DNA from: Pseudofrankia asymbiotica
GTDB taxonomy: Bacteria; Actinomycetota; Actinomycetes; Frankiales; Frankiaceae
Direction: 5' to 3'
DNA length: 10,434 nucleotides
NCBI RefSeq assembly: GCF_001983105.1
Contig: NZ_MOMC01000082.1
Coordinates: forward strand, 17,115 to 27,548
Each line of letters begins with the position of its first letter. Positions within the stretch are counted from its first letter, which is position 1. Of this stretch, positions 6,954 through 10,434 are shown piece by piece. Both the position numbers and the translations under genes were made by a program. The notes beneath the pieces were generated by a model that was not told the origin of the DNA, made no database searches, and saw only the letters and a program-made list of their open reading frames with translations.

Positions 6954-7180
6954 AAGGCCTCCGGCACGGTCAGCGGTGACGTCCCCGAGGCACTGCCCGC
7001 AGTCCACGCCGGCAAACTGCTACACACCGCATCGATCTGGCCAGGGGCTCTGTCACGGAGACGGTCAGCGGCGGCGACCGCCGGGCATGGCGTCGCGATC
7101 GCGTCAGGCGACGGCGGCGAGTACTGACGCGGCCAGGCGGACGACGCGGGAATTGCGGGAATACCGGTCCTGAGGTGGTG
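6954..7180. promoter_or_regulatory. Divergent intergenic region between the two glycosyltransferase operons
   Basis: This gap of about 227 bases separates the leftward operon (start 6953) from the rightward one (start 7181) and must hold promoters for both. I cannot pick convincing -35/-10 pairs for either. What can be seen is an 11-base direct repeat, ACGGTCAGCGG (6966-6976 and 7061-7071). There is also a tandem GCGGGAAT (7146-7153 and 7155-7162) close to the rightward start. These may be regulator sites or chance. No RNA gene or small coding frame is apparent. Confidence 0.5.
7146..7162 (+). repeat. Tandem GCGGGAAT repeat 18 bases upstream of the rightward operon start
   Basis: Two identical 8-base units, 7146-7153 and 7155-7162, are separated by one T. 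They lie just before the GAGG ribosome site (7172-7175). The 9-base period is a little short of one DNA helical turn. It could be a direct-repeat operator or part of the leader. The repeat is exact; a role is only a guess. Confidence 0.45.
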
Positions 7181-8545
7181 ATGTCGTTGCGATCGCCGGG
7201 TATTCCGGGCCGCATGCGCCGTCCCCGTATCGCCTTCCTCTGTGGCAATCTGACCCCTGATCAAGACGGTGTGGCCGACTACACCGTCCGGCTCGCCCAC
7301 GCGCTGCGCGACGAGGTGGACCCGGTCCTCGTCACGGCGAGCGAGGTCGCCACCGGGCCGGGGCGCGGCGAGGTGTCCGGCTCCGCCGACGTGTTCAGCT
7401 CGGTTGTCGACCTTCGCGGTATCGGCTGGGGACCGCGCGCGGTTCCGGCCGCGGCGCGGGGGCTGCGGCGCGCGGCGCCGGACGTCGTGCACGTCCAGTT
7501 CGCCCCGTCGGCCTTCGGGTTCTCTCCAGCCGTCGGCCTGTTGCCGGCGCTGACGGGCCGGCGGGTCCGCTGGCTGACGACGTTGCACGAGTACGGCTGG
7601 TGGTCGTGGCCGTCGTGGCCGCCGGCCTGGGCATGGCGACGCTGCGAACGTGGCATCGGGGGCCGGCGCGCGACCGCCCGGTGGGACCGGGAGACGCTGC
7701 TGCTCGGCCCGCGTTCGGCCGGCCTCGTGGTGACCAACCCCGAGCACGCCGCGATGGTGCGCGGCCGGCTCGGCGTCGAGCCGCACACCATCCCGTTGCC
7801 GCCCAATGTGGCACCGGCTTGCGAGCGCGCGAGCGTGGCCGAAGCGCCGCGGTCGGCGGGCAGGGCGTCGGCCGACGCTCAGCCCGCTGACCGCGACCGA
7901 CGTGCCAGGGCGCGCGCCGACCTGCGACGACGGATCGGCGGTCACCCAGACGACCCGGTCCTGGTGTTCTTCGGGTTCGTCCATCCGGTGAAGGGCGTGC
8001 GCTACCTGCTCGACGCGCTCGCGATGCTCGCCGTGGACCATCCCGGGTTGCGCCTCGTCGTCGCGGGCGGTTTCACCTCGCGGGCCTTGCCCGCGCCGGA
8101 AGCGGACGCGTTCCGGCGCGAGCTGGCGGGTCATGCTCGTGCGGCCGGTGTCGCCGATCGGGTCACGTTCACCGGTCATCTGCCCGCCGCCGAGGTGTCC
8201 CGCGTCCTGCTCGGCGCTGACGCGTGCGTCCTGCCGTTCACGGCGGGAGTCACCGGCCGAAGCGGCGCGCTCGCCGCGGCGCTCGCGCACGGGGTGCCGA
8301 CCGTCGTGACGGCGGCCGACCCGCCGGATCCGGATCTCGCCGACGGCCGGACCGTGGTCGTCGTGCGGGGGGTGCGCGATCCGGTGCCGCTCGCCGCCGG
8401 GATCCGCCGCGTGATCGCCGACGCGGACCTGCGTGCCGCGGTCGCGGCCGGAGGACGGGCGCTCGTCGCTGAACGCGACTGGCCGGCGGTCGCCCAGGCG
8501 CATCTGCGCCTCTACCAGCGGCTCGTGGCGGCGGAGGGCCGGTGA
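7181..8545 (+). CDS. GT4 family glycosyltransferase, first gene of rightward operon
   Basis: A 454-residue protein with two Rossmann-like halves. The N-terminal acceptor domain contains RPRIAFLCGNLTPDQDGVAD and DVVHVQFAPSAFGF. The C-terminal donor domain begins at about residue 260 with VLVFFGFVHPVKGVRYLLDA, then LRLVVAGG and VTFTGHLPAAEVS. In place of the usual EX7E element the donor loop reads RSGALAAALAHGVPTVVT (Arg 360 to Thr 377). This is a known-looking variant of some GT4 subfamilies and lacks the first glutamate. The start ATG 7181 is preceded by GAGG at 7172-7175, five bases away. GTG 7175 overlaps that site, and ATG 7214 gives a shorter protein starting nearer the fold. The TGA overlaps the GTG of the next gene, so the two are probably coupled. 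An Arg/Ala-rich insert (about residues 214-250) separates the domains. Sugar donor unknown. Confidence 0.87.
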   Translation: MSLRSPGIPGRMRRPRIAFLCGNLTPDQDGVADYTVRLAHALRDEVDPVLVTASEVATGPGRGEVSGSADVFSSVVDLRGIGWGPRAVPAAARGLRRAAPDVVHVQFAPSAFGFSPAVGLLPALTGRRVRWLTTLHEYGWWSWPSWPPAWAWRRCERGIGGRRATARWDRETLLLGPRSAGLVVTNPEHAAMVRGRLGVEPHTIPLPPNVAPACERASVAEAPRSAGRASADAQPADRDRRARARADLRRRIGGHPDDPVLVFFGFVHPVKGVRYLLDALAMLAVDHPGLRLVVAGGFTSRALPAPEADAFRRELAGHARAAGVADRVTFTGHLPAAEVSRVLLGADACVLPFTAGVTGRSGALAAALAHGVPTVVTAADPPDPDLADGRTVVVVRGVRDPVPLAAGIRRVIADADLRAAVAAGGRALVAERDWPAVAQAHLRLYQRLVAAEGR

Positions 8546-9807
8546 GCGCGGACCAGAACCGCGGGGGGAGCGCGTCGGCGCGGGCCGGGCGGGCGGCGGG
8601 CGGGCCGGCCGACGAGCGGCCCGGCATCGTGGGCGAGATCCTCTTCGTCGAGTTGCTGGGCGGCTTCGGTGACCTGCTCATCGCGCTGCCCGCGATCCAC
8701 CGGCTCGCGGACAGCCACCCGGAGGCGGCACTGCGGGTGGTGACCTTCGCTCCGGGTGGGCAGCTGCTCGCCGGCGACCCCCGCGTCGGCGAGGTCATCG
8801 AGCTGGCCGATCACACCGCCCCGGCGATCCACGCCGCCCTCGCCGCGGCGGTCGCGCGTCGGCGGCCGGACCTGGTGGTGACGACCAGCCGGCACAGCGG
8901 CATTCCGGCGCTGCTCGCGCGCGCGATGGAACGGTCCGGGGACACCTCGGGAGGCTCGGCCAGAGTGCCGGCGCTGGTGGCCGACCTGTGGCGCCAGCCG
9001 CCGGCCACGGAGCCGGTCGGGACGCGCTACCTGCGCCTGCTCGCCGCCGACGGCTGGGTCGACAGCACTCCGCGCCAGCCCGGCCGGACGGCGCCCGGGG
9101 CGGTCGCCCTCGACGAGGGGGAGCGAGCGGAGGGCGCGCGGTGGCTGCGGCGGTTCACGGGCGGTCGCGCCTGTCCCGTGCTCCTGGTGCCGGAAGCCGG
9201 CATGGCGGTGAAGCGCTGGCCGGCCCGGCGCTGGTCCGCGCTCGCGCGCGAGCTCGACCGGCGAGGCCACCCGGTGCTGAGCGCGTCCACCCACGTGCGC
9301 TTCGAGCGAGGCACGCCGGTCCAGGTGCTGCCGCCGGCGCCGCTGCGTCTCTTCGCGGCCGTCGGCGCGGCGACCGGCCGCGCCGGGGGAGTGGTCGTCG
9401 GCGGTGACACCGGCCCGGTCCGGCTGGCGGTCGCGGTGGGGGCGCCGGCGGTCGGCCTGTTCGGTCCGACCTCGGCCAGCCGGTACGGCTTCGCGCCGAG
9501 TGTGCCGGCCCAGGACACGCCGAGACCGAGAACGGGCACCTCGGGCACGTCGGCGGCCGGGTGGGAGCGGCACGCGCCGGTTGCCGTCGTCGACCTGCAG
9601 GGGCTGCCCGGGTGCCCGGTCCGACGCCCACTGGCGATCACGGAGCAGGAGTGCTGGTGGACGGCGGACTGCCCGCTGTCCGAGACGGATCCGGCCTGCA
9701 TGGTGGATCTCGGCGTCACGGCTGTCGCGGTGGCGGTCGCGCGGACCGTGGCGGCCGGCCAGGTTTACTCAGAGTCGTCATCAGTCGTACGACGATTTGT
9801 ACGCTGA
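8542..9807 (+). CDS. Second GT9 (heptosyltransferase-like) glycosyltransferase
   Basis: A 421-residue protein with a low-complexity N-terminus (about 1-28). The GT9 fold follows: EILFVELLGGFGDLLIALPA, with Gly-Asp at 43-44 and IHRLADSHPEA. The donor-site motif is VVGGDTGPVRLAVAVGAP, then GLFGPTSASRYGF (GGDTGP at 287-292), close to the family consensus DTGxxHLAAALGxP. The usual histidine is replaced by Arg. The C-terminal region holds Cys residues in a pattern common in the family (LPGCPVRRPLAITEQECWW, then DCPLSETDPACM). The GTG start overlaps the upstream TGA (GTGA) and has GGAGGG at 8533-8538. Its last 14 or so codons fall in an unusually AT-rich patch and give a Ser/Val/Arg tail. It is a probable heptosyltransferase given its hldE and gmhB neighbours; donor and acceptor are not proven. 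Confidence 0.86.
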   Translation: MSADQNRGGSASARAGRAAGGPADERPGIVGEILFVELLGGFGDLLIALPAIHRLADSHPEAALRVVTFAPGGQLLAGDPRVGEVIELADHTAPAIHAALAAAVARRRPDLVVTTSRHSGIPALLARAMERSGDTSGGSARVPALVADLWRQPPATEPVGTRYLRLLAADGWVDSTPRQPGRTAPGAVALDEGERAEGARWLRRFTGGRACPVLLVPEAGMAVKRWPARRWSALARELDRRGHPVLSASTHVRFERGTPVQVLPPAPLRLFAAVGAATGRAGGVVVGGDTGPVRLAVAVGAPAVGLFGPTSASRYGFAPSVPAQDTPRPRTGTSGTSAAGWERHAPVAVVDLQGLPGCPVRRPLAITEQECWWTADCPLSETDPACMVDLGVTAVAVAVARTVAAGQVYSESSSVVRRFVR

Positions 9808-9810
9808 GTA
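9766..9810 (+). other. AT-rich inverted-repeat segment over the end of the second GT9 gene
   Basis: TACTCAG (9766-9772) pairs with CTGAGTA (9804-9810), and the inner segment contains the palindrome GTCGTACGAC (9784-9793). The patch at about 9762-9820 is roughly 45% GC by hand count, far below its surroundings. It spans the TGA at 9805-9807 and most of the 41-base gap before the phosphatase gene. It could be a processing or attenuation hairpin, an internal promoter, or the scar of a past insertion. Confidence 0.4.
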
Positions 9811-9848
9811 GTAGTTTTCAGGCCCGGCATTCGGGCAGCCATCGAGCC

Positions 9849-10434
9849 ATGGCCTCCTCCACCCTGGGAAAGCAGGACCCCGCTGGCCGGCTGGCGACGC
9901 CTGCCGCGCGGCCGGCCGGAGTGCTGCTCGATCGGGACGGGACCCTGTGCGTCGACGTCCCCTACAACGGCGACCCGGCGCTGGTGGCCGCCATGCCGAC
10001 CGCCGCGGCGGCGCTCGCCCGGCTGCGGGCGGCCCGGGTGCCGACGGCCGTGATCTCCAACCAGAGTGGGGTCGGGCGCGGCCTGATCACCCTGGAGCAG
10101 GTCGGCGCCGTGAACCGGCGGCTCGACGAGCTGCTCGGCGGGATCGGGCCGGTGCTCGTGTGCCCGCACTCGCCGACGGCCGGGTGCGCCTGCCGCAAGC
10201 CAGCGCCCGGGCTGCTGCTCGAGGCCGCCGGCCGCCTCGGTGTTCCGGTCGGCGCCTGTGCTGTGATCGGGGACATCGGCGCGGACATGGCCGCCGCGGC
10301 GGCTGTGGGCGCGCGCGCGGTGCTGGTGCCGACCTCGGTCACCCGCGCCGAGGAGGTCGCCGCGGCCACGGAGGTCGCGACGGACCTGCTGGCCGCCGTG
10401 GACCTGCTGCTCGGTCCTCCCGCTCGAGCGCGTG
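9849..10434 (+). CDS. gmhB: HAD-IIIA phosphatase, D-glycero-D-manno-heptose-1,7-bisphosphate 7-phosphatase-like (3' partial)
   Basis: The open frame from ATG 9849 runs off the window after 195 codons; GmhB proteins are about 180-200 residues, so little is missing. HAD motif I is LLDRDGTLC with Asp 28 (nucleophile) and Asp 30. Motif II is ISNQSG (Ser 70). Motif III is CRKPAPG (Lys 117), and motif IV is GDIGADM (Asp 142 and Asp 146). A zinc site is formed by Cys 105, His 107, Cys 113 and Cys 115 (CPHSPTAGCACRKP). GmhB hydrolyses the 7-phosphate between the two HldE reactions, and with an hldE-type gene in the divergent operon this is the best reading. The related alternative is histidinol-phosphate phosphatase (HisB-N), which has a similarly short zinc loop. 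The gene is preceded by a 41-base gap and only a weak ribosome site (GAG at 9844-9846). No earlier in-frame start is convincing. Confidence 0.88.
   Translation, partial: MASSTLGKQDPAGRLATPAARPAGVLLDRDGTLCVDVPYNGDPALVAAMPTAAAALARLRAARVPTAVISNQSGVGRGLITLEQVGAVNRRLDELLGGIGPVLVCPHSPTAGCACRKPAPGLLLEAAGRLGVPVGACAVIGDIGADMAAAAAVGARAVLVPTSVTRAEEVAAATEVATDLLAAVDLLLGPPARAR

Noticed and set aside
5778..7127. 449-codon plus-strand open frame over the leftward GT9 gene
   Set aside because: Antisense to a gene with GT9 motifs; its translation shows no domain and it ends within the divergent promoter gap.
6950..8503. 517-codon minus-strand open frame opposite the rightward GT4 gene
   Set aside because: The translation is low-complexity Arg/Gly/His-rich with no motif. 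The opposite strand encodes a convincing GT4 protein with a ribosome site.
9765..10369. Minus-strand open frames over the phosphatase gene
   Set aside because: The plus strand encodes all four HAD motifs and a zinc site in one frame; the antisense translations are low-complexity.

Overview
The window is very GC-rich, with G or C at almost every third codon position and long spurious open frames on the non-coding strands. Together with GTG starts and actinobacterial-type protein sequences, this points to a high-GC actinomycete. A Frankia-like organism is my best guess, from protein flavour alone and without any search. No rRNA, tRNA, CRISPR array, insertion sequence or integrase is visible. 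Apart from short intergenic stretches (the longest is about 227 bases) the window is coding throughout.

Left part (1-2255, + strand): the 3' part of a thiamine-pyrophosphate enzyme of the pyruvate oxidase/acetolactate synthase family, whose 5' end lies outside the window. It is followed by a small ChaB-domain protein with a C-terminal Rho_N/SAP-like helical motif, preceded by a strong Shine-Dalgarno and a possible general-stress (sigma-B/sigma-F type) promoter. A convergent intergenic region then carries a perfect 44-bp palindrome and other hairpins that look like terminators.

Right part (2256-10434): a divergently arranged surface-glycan or glycoconjugate locus centred on ADP-heptose chemistry. 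Leftward from a shared regulatory gap at about 6954-7180 run a GT9 heptosyltransferase-like protein, a bifunctional heptose-7-phosphate kinase/heptose-1-phosphate adenylyltransferase (HldE/RfaE type), a GT2 glycosyltransferase and a GT4-like glycosyltransferase. Each overlaps the next by exactly 4 bases, so this is a tightly coupled operon. Rightward run a GT4 glycosyltransferase, a second GT9 protein (again a 4-base overlap) and a HAD-IIIA phosphatase resembling GmhB, which is cut by the window end.

Read together, HldE phosphorylates and nucleotidylates a heptose, and GmhB removes the 7-phosphate between those two steps. The two GT9 enzymes are candidates to transfer the activated heptose, and the GT2/GT4 enzymes would add other sugars. 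The remaining pathway enzymes, GmhA (sedoheptulose-7-phosphate isomerase) and HldD (epimerase), are not in the window. GmhB lies at the right edge, so they could lie just beyond it. An ADP-heptose pathway with its own transferases in a lineage that lacks lipopolysaccharide is the most interesting content here. The acceptor and final product cannot be told from the sequence.
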